Shown: positions 16,461 to 23,490 of the stretch, one piece after another | Numbering within the stretch: position 1 is the first letter of the stretch | How the letters are laid out: the number at the start of each line of letters is the position of its first letter | Assembly (NCBI GenBank): GCA_963592185.1 | Contig: CAVAVT010000022.1 | Span: 1-26,669, forward strand | Length of the DNA: 26,669 nt | Direction: 5' to 3' | Source of the DNA: CAVAVT01 sp963592185 | GTDB taxonomy: Bacteria > Bacillota > Negativicutes > Selenomonadales > Selenomonadaceae | The notes under the pieces: model-generated | Seen by the model: the letters and a program-made list of their open reading frames with translations, nothing else | What the model was told of the DNA's origin: nothing | The model's database searches: none | Translations under genes and position numbers: made by a program

Positions 16461-17414
16461 TTACACCTCGGCTTTTTCTTCACTGACTTCTCCATTGACC
16501 TCGGCAAGGCTTGGCACACCGCCGATTCTCTCCAAATCCTCTTTTGGAAGAACCGCCGCAACGGACTGGATTGCCACCTCTACCATTTCATCATCTGGCT
16601 GACGGGTGGTGAGCTTCTGAAGATAAAGCCCCGGCAGGGTAAGCTTTTTCATAAGCGGATTGGTGGTCCTTGCACCATAGCGGATAAGCTCGTAGGAAAT
16701 GCCAGCCACCACTGGGAGAAGAATTATTCTGGATAGGATTCTAAGCCAAAGGTCCGGCCATCCTAAAAATGCAAAAACGAAAATGCTGACCACCATTACG
16801 ATAAGCAAAAAAGCTGTACCGCAGCGTGGGTGCAGTGTAGGGAAACGCTGGATATTTTCCACAGTCAGAGGACCGCCAGCCTCAAAGGCATGAATGGTCT
16901 TGTGCTCCGCCCCATGATACTGGAAAACACGCTTTATATCCTTCATCCTTGAAATGGCGTAGATATAAAGCAGGAAGATAATGAGGCGCAGCGCTCCCTC
17001 CATGAGGTTGAGGAAAATCGGATTATCTGTAATCACCGCAAAAAGCTTTGCCGCTCCTGTGGGAATCGCCAAAAACAGAATTGCCGCCATCGCAAAGGCA
17101 AACACCATGGTGGCTGCCAGCTCCTTATCGGAAATCTGCTCATCCTCCTCCCCAGCCATCTGGGCTGAGTAAGACAGGGATTTCATGCCTATAACCAGTG
17201 ACTCAAAAAGGGATACCATACCTCGGAGCATGGGCTTTTTCAGCACTGGATATCTATCACTGATGGAATTAACAGGCTTGGTTTCTACAACAATTTTGCC
17301 ATTGGGATCCCTTACAGCTGTTGCTGTCAGCTTCGGCCCCCTCATCATTACACCTTCGATGACCGCCTGTCCGCCAATCATGGTACATGATACTTCACTA
17401 GATTTATTATTCAT
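16461..17414 (-). CDS. DUF1385 membrane protein (YqhQ family)
   Basis: A 317-residue integral membrane protein of the DUF1385 family, whose biochemical role is not established. N-terminal GGQAVIEGVMMRGP, the YHGAEHKTIHAFE block and HPRCGTAF, the family's conserved motifs, are all present. His and Cys clusters suggest metal or cofactor binding, but none is proven. Several hydrophobic segments occur at about 88-110, 115-155 and 200-245. SD AAGGAG is 8 nt before the ATG. Its position between rpmE and prfA is a recurrent Firmicutes arrangement. Confidence 0.9.
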   Translation of the reverse strand: MNNKSSEVSCTMIGGQAVIEGVMMRGPKLTATAVRDPNGKIVVETKPVNSISDRYPVLKKPMLRGMVSLFESLVIGMKSLSYSAQMAGEEDEQISDKELAATMVFAFAMAAILFLAIPTGAAKLFAVITDNPIFLNLMEGALRLIIFLLYIYAISRMKDIKRVFQYHGAEHKTIHAFEAGGPLTVENIQRFPTLHPRCGTAFLLIVMVVSIFVFAFLGWPDLWLRILSRIILLPVVAGISYELIRYGARTTNPLMKKLTLPGLYLQKLTTRQPDDEMVEVAIQSVAAVLPKEDLERIGGVPSLAEVNGEVSEEKAEV

Positions 17415-17492
17415 AAACGGAACTCCTTACCTAACACCGGTATTCAACATGGAAGTCTCCGGAATATATTAAATAGTCTTAAATATAAATGA

Positions 17493-17514
17493 AGCAGTGC
17501 ATTTCTGCACTGCT
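17493..17514 (-). terminator. Hairpin downstream of rpmE
   Basis: AGCAGTGCA (17493-17501) and TGCACTGCT (17506-17514) form a perfect 9-bp stem with a 4-base loop, 9 bases after the rpmE stop. The following tract on the minus strand (TCATTTATATTT) is only moderately U-rich, so termination is probably partial and lets transcription reach DUF1385. Confidence 0.65.
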
Positions 17515-17523
17515 CCGTTTTTA

Positions 17524-17721
17524 TTACTTGCCGTAACGCTTGTTGAACTTCTCAATACGTCCGCCTGCAGCAACGTCACGCTGACGTCCTGTGAAGAACG
17601 GATGGCACTTGGAACAAACGTCTACACGCAGCTCCTCTTTAGTGGAGCCGGTCTTAAAAGTGTTTCCGCAGCCACAAGTTACAGTAGCCTCGAAAAACTC
17701 CGGATGGATTCCTTCTTTCAT
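17524..17721 (-). CDS. rpmE: 50S ribosomal protein L31, zinc-binding form
   Basis: Small subunit-bridging ribosomal protein. Its 65 residues include HPEFFEATVTC and four zinc-ligand cysteines, C16, C18, C36 and C39 (CGC...CSKC). This marks the C+ zinc-containing type rather than the zinc-free paralogue used in zinc starvation. GAGGTG lies 6 nt before the ATG. It has its own promoter and a long structured leader upstream, described separately. Confidence 0.98.
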   Translation of the reverse strand: MKEGIHPEFFEATVTCGCGNTFKTGSTKEELRVDVCSKCHPFFTGRQRDVAAGGRIEKFNKRYGK

Positions 17722-17847
17722 TACTTACACCTCACTTTTCCCCAGATTGGGATTATTACAAGCCTCCTATGCGAAGGCTTGGTCCTGGCTTTCGCGTCCC
17801 ATTCGGGGAAAGCCGGTTGCTATAGGCCTTCTTTGCCTGTGCCTAAC
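17722..17847 (-). promoter_or_regulatory. Structured 5' leader of rpmE, possible L31 autoregulatory RNA
   Basis: The transcript leader of about 120 bases carries two clear hairpins. The first is GGCTTTC/GAAAGCC (17787-17793 with 17808-17814), with a nested CCC/GGG closed by GAAT and an ACGC bulge. The second is CAAGCCT/AGGCTTG (17759-17765 with 17775-17781), 38 nt before the start codon. L31 leader motifs are known in Firmicutes and other phyla, so autoregulation by L31 is the simplest reading. I cannot match it to a consensus from memory. Confidence 0.55.
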
Positions 17848-17848
17848 A

Positions 17849-17877
17849 ATTATATCATAGTGAAAACCTTGGTGCAA
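17849..17877 (-). promoter_or_regulatory. rpmE: Promoter of rpmE
   Basis: An extended -10, TGATATAAT (TATAAT at 17849-17854), is spaced 17 bp from TTGCAC (17872-17877). The transcript would start near 17842, leaving a leader of roughly 120 bases. Confidence 0.75.
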
Positions 17878-17899
17878 TACTATAACAGGCAAATACTTC

Positions 17900-17928
17900 T
17901 TGAAAAAAAAAGCTATTTCCTACATAAT
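17900..17928 (+). promoter_or_regulatory. Promoter of the clpX-like gene
   Basis: TTGAAA (17900-17905) and CATAAT (17923-17928) are separated by 17 bp, each one mismatch from the sigma-70 consensus. The start codon is about 58 bases downstream, with AAGGA 10 nt before it. It diverges from the rpmE promoter. Confidence 0.75.
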
Positions 17929-17986
17929 ATAGATTAACTGATTAATATGCTGTAAAGGCATTGTATATAGAAAGGAATTCTAATCT

Positions 17987-19273
17987 ATGGCTGATAATTC
18001 ATATATGAAACAGCAGTGCAGCTTCTGCAAGCGCACTATCACTGTTCACAACCAGTTTGACATGCCTATTTTCGAGCCACGTACAGGCTTTGGCGTATGC
18101 CGTGACTGCCTCCGTGAAATATATAATTACATTGAGGCCCACGACCAGGAGGAAGAAGTTGCAGCTCAGAAGGACTTTGTACAGAGTCTTGATGAAAAAA
18201 TCGACAATATCCGCCCCCATATTATCAAGGAATATCTTGACCAGTACATCATCAATCAGGACCATGCAAAAAAGGTTCTGGCTGTGGCGGTTTACAACCA
18301 CTACAAGCGCATGAAGTACGGCTATCTCAATGAGGAAGATGCGCTGGACATCGAAAAGTCCAATGTTATCATGCTTGGCCCCTCCGGCTGTGGTAAGACA
18401 GCTATTCTTTCCCACTTGGCAAAGCTTTTGGACATCCCCTTTGCTGTAACCGATGCCTCAAGCCTTACCGAGGCCGGCTTCGTAGGCGCAGACGTTGAGG
18501 TGGCTGTCCGCAATCTTTACTACGCAGCAGACAAGGACATTGAGCGTGCCCAGCACGGTATTATTTATCTTGATGAGTTCGATAAGCTGGCACGAAAGTC
18601 CGGCGAAAACAATTCTATCACCGCTGACCCTGGACATGAGGGGGTTCAGCAGGCTCTCCTCAAAATGATTGAGGGCAATGTGGTGGAATTTACCGCCCGT
18701 GGTCAGCGCAAGCATCCTGAGGCTCCGACCATCAAGGTTGATACCACCAACATCCTTTTCATCGTAGGCGGAGCTTTCGTGGGCATTGATAAAATCATCG
18801 CCCAACGCATTAAATCCACTGATTCCTCCATCGGTTTCGGTGCTAAAGTGGACGGCAAGGATGACAAGCCTAAGTACGATGAACTTATCCACCAGACAAG
18901 TCCTGAAGACCTGATGAAGTTCGGTATCATCCCAGAGGTTATCGGCCGCCTCCCAATTATCTGCACACTTGAAAGCCTCGATGAAAATGCACTTCTCCGC
19001 ATTCTGACTGAGCCGAAGAATTCCCCAGTAAAGCAGTACACCAAGCTTATGGAGCTGGATAATGTGGAGCTGAAGTTTGACGAGGATGCGCTGAAGGCTG
19101 TGGCAAAGCTTGCCATCAAGCGCAAAACCGGTGCACGAAGCCTGAAGGGAATCATCGAGGACGTTATGCTGGACGTAATGTTTGAGATTCCAAAATCCAA
19201 AGAAAGACGCCGTGTAACCGTAACCAAAGACTGCATCACCAAAAAGGCAGCCCCACTGGTAGAAAATATCTAA
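17987..19273 (+). CDS. ClpX-like AAA+ unfoldase (divergent paralogue)
   Basis: ClpX hexamers unfold proteins and feed them to ClpP. This 428-residue protein has the N-terminal zinc finger (C11, C14, C38, C41), Walker A GPSGCGKT (131-138), Walker B IIYLDEFDK (192-200), the RKH pore loop (241-243), the ClpP-docking IGF loop (282-284), an Arg finger in GRLP (R321) and sensor 2 GAR (382-384). Departures from canonical ClpX include GFVGADVE for the pore loop GYVGEDVE, ITADPGHEG for ITRDVSGEG, TARGQRKHP for PPQGGRKHP, and GPSGCGKT for GPTGSGKT. Pairing with ClpP should still be possible. It stands alone on the plus strand with its own promoter and terminator, with no clpP or tig nearby, suggesting a second ClpX rather than the housekeeping copy. 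Confidence 0.85.
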   Translation: MADNSYMKQQCSFCKRTITVHNQFDMPIFEPRTGFGVCRDCLREIYNYIEAHDQEEEVAAQKDFVQSLDEKIDNIRPHIIKEYLDQYIINQDHAKKVLAVAVYNHYKRMKYGYLNEEDALDIEKSNVIMLGPSGCGKTAILSHLAKLLDIPFAVTDASSLTEAGFVGADVEVAVRNLYYAADKDIERAQHGIIYLDEFDKLARKSGENNSITADPGHEGVQQALLKMIEGNVVEFTARGQRKHPEAPTIKVDTTNILFIVGGAFVGIDKIIAQRIKSTDSSIGFGAKVDGKDDKPKYDELIHQTSPEDLMKFGIIPEVIGRLPIICTLESLDENALLRILTEPKNSPVKQYTKLMELDNVELKFDEDALKAVAKLAIKRKTGARSLKGIIEDVMLDVMFEIPKSKERRRVTVTKDCITKKAAPLVENI

Positions 19274-19282
19274 TAAACAAAC

Positions 19283-19322
19283 AACGCCCCCATCGCAGTA
19301 TCGAAACTACGATGGGGGCGTT
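19283..19322. terminator. Bidirectional terminator between clpX-like and ATPase genes
   Basis: A perfect 13-bp stem, AACGCCCCCATCG (19283-19295) with CGATGGGGGCGTT (19310-19322), lies 10 bases past the clpX-like stop. T-rich DNA follows on both strands, so it can serve both convergent transcripts, though the ATPase stop is 95 bases away. Confidence 0.9.
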
Positions 19323-19416
19323 ATTTTACGTCAATTTTCAAAAAGCAAGTCTTTCAACACTTCTTTGAAGTATCTTTCGCTCCTTACATAATTTTTCCAC
19401 ATACTGCCTTTGTCAT

Positions 19417-20745
19417 TCAAATAAATGGAGTCATATAGATAGGCATCAGACATATATCCTTTTCCTTCTGAAAGTCCTTAGTATAAAGAATATATTTCTC
19501 GGAAATTTGCGAGGAATACTTCTGGCAAAAGGCATCCAGAGATGCATGGCGTTTATAGTTGGCAGATTTTACTTCTATAGGTACAACCTTGCTGCCTTTG
19601 GATATGAGAAAATCGATTTCATACTTTTTACTGCTCTCTTTAGTTGAGAAGGTATGGTAGTACAAATCATATCCATTGGCTGTCAGCATTTGGGCTGTGA
19701 GATTTTCAAACAAGTAGCCTAAATTAGCGGACATCTTGTCATTGAGTAGTTTCTTGTAGATGTCGTTTTCCGTAAAGGATTTATTCTTGAACATTAATGT
19801 CGTAAAAAGCCCTGTATCTGAGAGAAAAAGCTTATATCTGGTTAAATCCTTGTAAGACGCCATTTCTGCTGAGGGCATACTGGTATTATAAGCCGCCAGA
19901 ACCGTCCTGGAATCAAGTAGTTCGGAAATCAGGCTAAGTGAATTGCTGGGGCGCAGAGAAGGAAGAACACTGGACACAGCGTATCTGGAGGTATTCTTGT
20001 TCAACTGGGCCGGGATGGCATCAAATAGCTGTGACAGACGACCTGTAGGGTCAATTTTGTAAAAATCATCCTCATAGAGCTGAAGTATGTTTCGCTTTAT
20101 TTGATCTACCGGTTCGAAATTGTTTTCTTCCAAATAGGCTTCTACCGCCTGTGGCATACCGCCAACAAGCATGTAGAGACGCAGATTACGCATGATTTTT
20201 CTATGGGCACCATCGCCAGACGGTTTTTGTTTATCAAATAGCATTTGCAGCATGGGCATGGTTACGTTATCACCGATAGCCCACAAAAACTCTTCAAAAT
20301 CCATCGGGTACATATATATACGCTGCTCTTCGCTTGGAATCAGTATATCCTTAACATTCTTTTTGATGGAGATTAGGGAACCTGTTTCTATGTAATCATA
20401 ACGATGGTCCTTAACAAGACTTTTGATAGCCTGTCGTGCCAATGGGAATAACTGAACCTCATCAAAGATAATTACAGAGTTTCTTTCTTCCAGATTTACA
20501 TTGGTCAGCAACTGAAGCTGAAGGAAGAAGAAATCCAAGTCGGATATATCGTTGAATAAATTACGGATATCCTGTGAACAGGTGGAGAAATCGATTAGAA
20601 TGTAGCTTTTGTAGGCACTTTTGGCAAATTCCTCTACAACAGTGGATTTTCCTACACGCCGCTGGCCTTCAACTAACAGAGCTGTTTTGCCTGCCTGTGT
20701 ATCCTTCCACAGCTGAAGCTGCTTGTAAATCTTACGCTGAAACAT
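19417..20745 (-). CDS. AAA_14/DUF4143 ATPase with nuclease-like C-terminus
   Basis: A stand-alone 442-residue ATPase of the AAA_14 plus DUF4143 type, common as lone accessory genes in bacteria and archaea, with no established function. Walker A is GQRRVGKST (27-35), Walker B VIIFDE (91-96), and ETGS (120-123) is a sensor. The C-terminal region carries E347, EID (D378) and EVK (391-393), the pattern of the PD-(D/E)XK nuclease fold. I use ATG at 20745 because GAGG is 5 nt upstream; a GTG five codons earlier overlaps the SD. The gene is visibly more AT-rich than its neighbours, consistent with horizontal transfer. Its promoter is embedded in a 33-bp phased palindrome array, implying tight control. 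It may belong to a mobile or defence context, which is inference. Confidence 0.85.
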   Translation of the reverse strand: MFQRKIYKQLQLWKDTQAGKTALLVEGQRRVGKSTVVEEFAKSAYKSYILIDFSTCSQDIRNLFNDISDLDFFFLQLQLLTNVNLEERNSVIIFDEVQLFPLARQAIKSLVKDHRYDYIETGSLISIKKNVKDILIPSEEQRIYMYPMDFEEFLWAIGDNVTMPMLQMLFDKQKPSGDGAHRKIMRNLRLYMLVGGMPQAVEAYLEENNFEPVDQIKRNILQLYEDDFYKIDPTGRLSQLFDAIPAQLNKNTSRYAVSSVLPSLRPSNSLSLISELLDSRTVLAAYNTSMPSAEMASYKDLTRYKLFLSDTGLFTTLMFKNKSFTENDIYKKLLNDKMSANLGYLFENLTAQMLTANGYDLYYHTFSTKESSKKYEIDFLISKGSKVVPIEVKSANYKRHASLDAFCQKYSSQISEKYILYTKDFQKEKDICLMPIYMTPFI

Positions 20746-20760
20746 GTCTCCCTCACCCAC

Positions 20761-20903
20761 TTTTGCAAAATCTTTGCTTTTATTATAGCTGTATTTTGCA
20801 AAATCGACAATTCTTTTATATAGGATTATTGCAAAATTGCTAGTATTTTAATGATAAAATATTGCAAAATCGACGAATCTTTTATGTAGGAATTTTGCAA
20901 AAT
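20761..20903. repeat. Five TTTTGCAAAA-type palindromes at exact 33-bp spacing
   Basis: T(T/A)TTGCAAAA occurs at 20761, 20794, 20827, 20860 and 20893, each 33 bp from the next; copies 1, 2 and 5 are the perfect palindrome TTTTGCAAAA. Units 2 and 4 are near-identical along their whole length (sharing CGAC, TCTTTTAT and TAGGA), giving a 66-bp higher-order repeat. Thirty-three base pairs is about three helical turns, so sites face the same side of the helix. Copy 2 fills the spacer of the ATPase promoter and copy 1 lies just past its start point. It looks like a cooperative operator or iteron-like array. Confidence 0.85.
20782..20810 (-). promoter_or_regulatory. Promoter of the DUF4143 ATPase gene
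   Basis: TATAAT (20782-20787) and TTGTCG (20805-20810) are 17 bp apart on the minus strand. The palindrome ATTTTGCAAAAT (20793-20804) lies between them, so its occupation should block polymerase. Confidence 0.7.
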
Positions 20904-20920
20904 ATGACTTACGCCATATG

Positions 20921-20958
20921 AAAACAACCGCCCAGCTTTTATACCTGGCGGTTGTTTT
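20921..20958. terminator. Terminator downstream of the HMA protein gene
   Basis: AAAACAACCGCC (20921-20932) pairs with GGCGGTTGTTTT (20947-20958). On the minus strand it ends the small HMA gene 29 bases past its stop; the T-run on plus would also let it work in that direction. Confidence 0.85.
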
Positions 20959-20986
20959 TGTTTTCTAGCTATATATCAAAGGTCTA

Positions 20987-21205
20987 TCAGAAAAAGATTT
21001 CGCACTCATCTTCTACTTTGCGGCAGTTTTCAAGTACCTGGGGCATTACAACAGCCGGGTCCTGGCCTTCTTCAAATTCTACCTTCATTTTAAGGGCCAT
21101 GAAGTTCACCACAGCATCCTTTACGCCCTCGGTGTTTTTTGCAGCCTCTTCCATGAGGTTTGCACAGTTTGCACAGTCTACTTCGATTTTATAGCTTTTC
21201 TTCAT
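20987..21205 (-). CDS. Small HMA-domain metal-binding protein (copper-chaperone-like)
   Basis: A 72-residue single heavy-metal-associated domain, the ferredoxin-like fold that carries soft metals to P-type ATPases or regulators. The metal site is VDCANCAN (C11 and C14); the usual Met-X before the first Cys is V-D here, a form often found in cadmium/zinc-type as well as some copper domains. Downstream are EGVKDAVVNF and a DEC at residues 67-69 (C69), with C61 nearby. GAGG lies 9 nt before the ATG. It is transcribed alone from a good promoter with an ArsR/SmtB-like operator in its leader, which suggests metal-induced expression. No transporter gene is adjacent. Confidence 0.88.
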   Translation of the reverse strand: MKKSYKIEVDCANCANLMEEAAKNTEGVKDAVVNFMALKMKVEFEEGQDPAVVMPQVLENCRKVEDECEIFF

Positions 21206-21236
21206 ATATATGGCCCTCTTTCACTTTAAAATACAT

Positions 21237-21252
21237 ATGAATAGATATTCAT
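21237..21252. promoter_or_regulatory. ArsR/SmtB-like operator in the HMA gene leader
   Basis: ATGAATA GA TATTCAT is a perfect 7-2-7 palindrome, very close to SmtB/CzrA-type sites (TGAA-x-A...TATTCA core). It lies at about +5 to +20 of the transcript, where a metal-dissociable repressor would act. Confidence 0.6.
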
Positions 21253-21281
21253 TCGTTGGTTTTATTATAACGCCCAACGAA
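21252..21281. repeat. Inverted repeat flanking the HMA gene -10 element
   Basis: TTCGTTGG (21252-21259) and CCAACGAA (21274-21281) are perfect 8-bp inverted arms 14 bp apart. The -10 hexamer lies between them. It may be a second operator. Confidence 0.5.
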
Positions 21282-21292
21282 CCCCAATGCAA
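21264..21292 (-). promoter_or_regulatory. Promoter of the HMA protein gene
   Basis: TATAAT (21264-21269) is spaced 17 bp from TTGCAT (21287-21292) on the minus strand. The start codon is about 50 bases downstream of the predicted start point. Confidence 0.7.
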
Positions 21293-21303
21293 TCTTTTTT
21301 CAT

Positions 21304-21343
21304 AAAAAAATCCGGCACAGGTTCCTGATCCTGTACCGGATTT
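21304..21343 (-). terminator. Terminator of the inositol operon
   Basis: AAATCCGG (21308-21315) pairs with CCGGATTT (21336-21343), and ACAGG with CCTGT inside. The one mismatched position becomes a G-U pair only in minus-strand RNA, and the run of A at 21304-21310 reads as U after the stem. It lies about 125 bases after iolG. Confidence 0.85.
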
Positions 21344-21426
21344 GGGAAGATACAGCCTATCATTTTATCCTATCAGCAGTTCTCAGGGGTAGAGTTAGCT
21401 TTGTTAGATATGGCTGATTTTCCTAG

Positions 21427-21458
21427 AAAGCCTAACTGTGGAAGAAGAAAGGCTTTTT
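21427..21458. repeat. Hairpin directly after iolG
   Basis: AAAGCCT (21427-21433) and AGGCTTT (21450-21456) pair. The plus strand continues with T, while the minus strand lacks a U-tract, so as a plus-strand terminator it would need an unseen transcript. I see no promoter or gene for one in 21344-21426. Confidence 0.35.
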
Positions 21459-21468
21459 AGCGTATTTA

Positions 21469-22482
21469 TTAGTTGTTGTAGAATGCTGGCTTCTCTTTAG
21501 CTGCCTTGATTTCCTCAACCTTGCCGCTCTCCTGTGCCTTTACAAGGGCATCAGCGGTGATTGCTGCAAGATAGCCGTCCCAAGCGGTAGGTCCGCCGAT
21601 TACGCCGTCAGCAGCTTCGTTGACCCAGTTCTGAACCTCATCATCGTATGCATCGTGGAAACGCACGAAGCAGTCAGTGTCGATAGGCTGGGAAATCTGT
21701 GCATTCTTGCGGTAGTTCGGATAAAGCGGCTGAGGCATCTCAACAACGCCGTCCTCGCATACAACCTGGCAGTTGATGTCATAGCCGAACTTGCAGTTTA
21801 CAAATACTTCGTCTTCTACAACGATACCGCTCTTAGTCTGGAGAATCATGAGCTGAGGATCTGCAAGCTCCTTGTAAGCATACTTGGTAACCTTAGGCAT
21901 GATAACCTGTGCAGATACGAACTCATCATCAACGAGCCAGTGGGTAACATCGATTTCATGAATTGCGGTGTCATGTACAGCCATTGCGGTGGTGTAGCTG
22001 TCCGGAACCTCAGGATTGCGGTGTGTGCAATGGAGAAGCAACGGAGAACCATACTCGCCGGAATCAAGAGCTGCCTTAACCTGCAGATAGCCCTTGTCAT
22101 AACGGCGCATGAATCCAAGCTGGATGAGATGCTTGCCGGACTTAACCTCAGCATCGATTACTTCCAGGCAGTCCTCAGCAGTGGTGCAGAGAGGCTTCTC
22201 GCAGAAGATTCTCTTGCCAGCTGCGATTGCCGGGAGAAGAACATCCTTATGTGCAAAACCCGGAGTTACAACGAAGATTGCATCTACTTCAGGGTCATTA
22301 ATAAGCTCAATAGCATCCTTATATTTCTTGCAGTTCGGTCCAGCGATAGCAGCGCCCTTTTCCAAGAGAGCATCCACAACATCGGATACAGCTACAACCT
22401 GTGCACCCTGTGTACGCTCAGTAAGACGCTTAATGTGATCTCTACCCATTCCGCCACAACCAATAACTCCAACATTCAACAT
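21469..22482 (-). CDS. iolG: myo-Inositol 2-dehydrogenase
   Basis: NAD-dependent oxidation of myo-inositol to 2-keto-myo-inositol (scyllo-inosose), the first step of inositol catabolism. It is a Gfo/Idh/MocA protein with Rossmann GVIGCGGMG (5-13), EKPL with K96, and MAVHDTAIHEIDVTHW giving D171 and H175, the catalytic triad of Bacillus IolG. Long stretches (GFMRRYDKGY, HRNPEVPDSYTT, GPTAWDGYLAA) match Bacillus IolG closely. D-chiro-inositol may also be a substrate, as in that family. AAGGAGG is 8 nt before the ATG. It is the last gene of the iolT-iolI-iolG run and precedes a terminator. Confidence 0.94.
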   Translation of the reverse strand: MLNVGVIGCGGMGRDHIKRLTERTQGAQVVAVSDVVDALLEKGAAIAGPNCKKYKDAIELINDPEVDAIFVVTPGFAHKDVLLPAIAAGKRIFCEKPLCTTAEDCLEVIDAEVKSGKHLIQLGFMRRYDKGYLQVKAALDSGEYGSPLLLHCTHRNPEVPDSYTTAMAVHDTAIHEIDVTHWLVDDEFVSAQVIMPKVTKYAYKELADPQLMILQTKSGIVVEDEVFVNCKFGYDINCQVVCEDGVVEMPQPLYPNYRKNAQISQPIDTDCFVRFHDAYDDEVQNWVNEAADGVIGGPTAWDGYLAAITADALVKAQESGKVEEIKAAKEKPAFYNN

Positions 22483-22546
22483 TTTAATTTCCTCCTTAGA
22501 TTTTACATTAAATAAATCTGCTCAATATATTTTCAGGGATAAATTC

Positions 22547-22585
22547 ACAGTATGGGGGATACTGTAGAAGGTATATTTATGTCAA
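22547..22585 (-). promoter_or_regulatory. Inverted repeat and TTGACA upstream of iolG
   Basis: In the 118-bp iolI-iolG gap, ACAGTAT (22547-22553) and ATACTGT (22559-22565) flank five G (C on minus). A perfect TTGACA lies at 22580-22585 on the minus strand, but no good -10 stands at 16-18 bp. It may be an operator-controlled internal promoter or an mRNA hairpin. Confidence 0.4.
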
Positions 22586-22600
22586 CGGCCTCAGTCAGGA

Positions 22601-23437
22601 TCAGCCGAAGTTGCGCTTAATAACGATTTCAGATTTTTCCTTGCCGATACGGTATACATCATCAGGATCCATCTCATAGTACTCTGGGCGGAAGAGCTCC
22701 AGGGAAACTACATCCTCTTCCCAGCCGATTTTCTTCAGTGTAGTGAAGATTCCATCCAGGTCGATGCAGCCGGTGCCAGGCCATACACGGTCAGCGTCAG
22801 TAAGGGCGCCGATTGGGAAATCTTCGGTATCGTTAAGGTGTACGATGAAGATTTTCTTTCCGTCAGCCTTTGCGAGGTCCTCAAGACGGGAGCCCATGCC
22901 ATGGAAGTGGAAGCAGTCGATGGTGATACCAACATTGTCCATATCAACATCCTGAATGACAGCCCATGCATCAGCGAAGGTGTTGATGGAAGCGGTAGGT
23001 CCGCCGATGAACTCTACGGAGATGCGCATTCCATAGCCTGCTGCAATCTGGCCCATTTCCTTCAGGCACTTAACAGCGGATTCATGAATCTCCTGACGGG
23101 TAACCTTCTGAAGGTCAACGGTAGGAACTGTGATTACAGTCTTACAGCCGATTTTCTGGCCCCATTCGCACATCTGGCGAAGTTCATCAAGAACCTTCTG
23201 GTAGTCTTCCGGAGTGCGATTATTGAAGAAGCAAAGAGTGTTAAATGCAAGTGGCTTTACATGGTGGGTAGCGAAATACTCAGCCAAATCATCGATTGTA
23301 TGGGTCTTGAGGTAGTCAAGCATACAATCCATTGTACGAGGCTCGATCATGTCGTAGCCATACTTTTCACAGAGTTCCAGATCCTTCTCCAGGCTGGATT
23401 TTTCGAGTGCTGTTGCTTCGTTCATGCTTAATTTCAT
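22601..23437 (-). CDS. iolI: 2-keto-myo-inositol isomerase
   Basis: Isomerises 2-keto-myo-inositol to 1-keto-D-chiro-inositol, linking myo- and D-chiro-inositol. It is a TIM-barrel sugar-phosphate isomerase/epimerase relative with metal ligands E142, D174, H200 and E247, matching the Bacillus IolI set (E142, D174, H200, E246). Start and middle (MKLSMNEAT, DLELCEKYGYD, DDTEDFPIG-type HLNDTEDFPIG, ELFRPEYY) closely track Bacillus IolI. AAGGAG is 9 nt before the ATG. It lies 53 bp after iolT and 118 bp before iolG. IolE or IolH are less likely, given this match. Confidence 0.92.
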   Translation of the reverse strand: MKLSMNEATALEKSSLEKDLELCEKYGYDMIEPRTMDCMLDYLKTHTIDDLAEYFATHHVKPLAFNTLCFFNNRTPEDYQKVLDELRQMCEWGQKIGCKTVITVPTVDLQKVTRQEIHESAVKCLKEMGQIAAGYGMRISVEFIGGPTASINTFADAWAVIQDVDMDNVGITIDCFHFHGMGSRLEDLAKADGKKIFIVHLNDTEDFPIGALTDADRVWPGTGCIDLDGIFTTLKKIGWEEDVVSLELFRPEYYEMDPDDVYRIGKEKSEIVIKRNFG

Positions 23438-23490
23438 GGTAATTTACTCCTTTTAATATGGTTTGATATGGTAAAAGTTAAATGAAACGC

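Noticed and set aside
17787..17847. Cyclic-di-GMP-I (GEMM) riboswitch upstream of rpmE
   Set aside because: The leader contains CACAGGCAAA and GGGACGCGAAAGCC, which echo the GEMM core. However, the stretch that should be AAA opposite GACGCAAA is UUU and pairs with it, the stem after GGCAAA does not form, and the gene is ribosomal. An L31 leader fits better.
20761..20903. CRISPR array
   Set aside because: The repeated element is a 10-12 bp palindrome, units 2 and 4 share their intervening sequence, and no cas genes are present.
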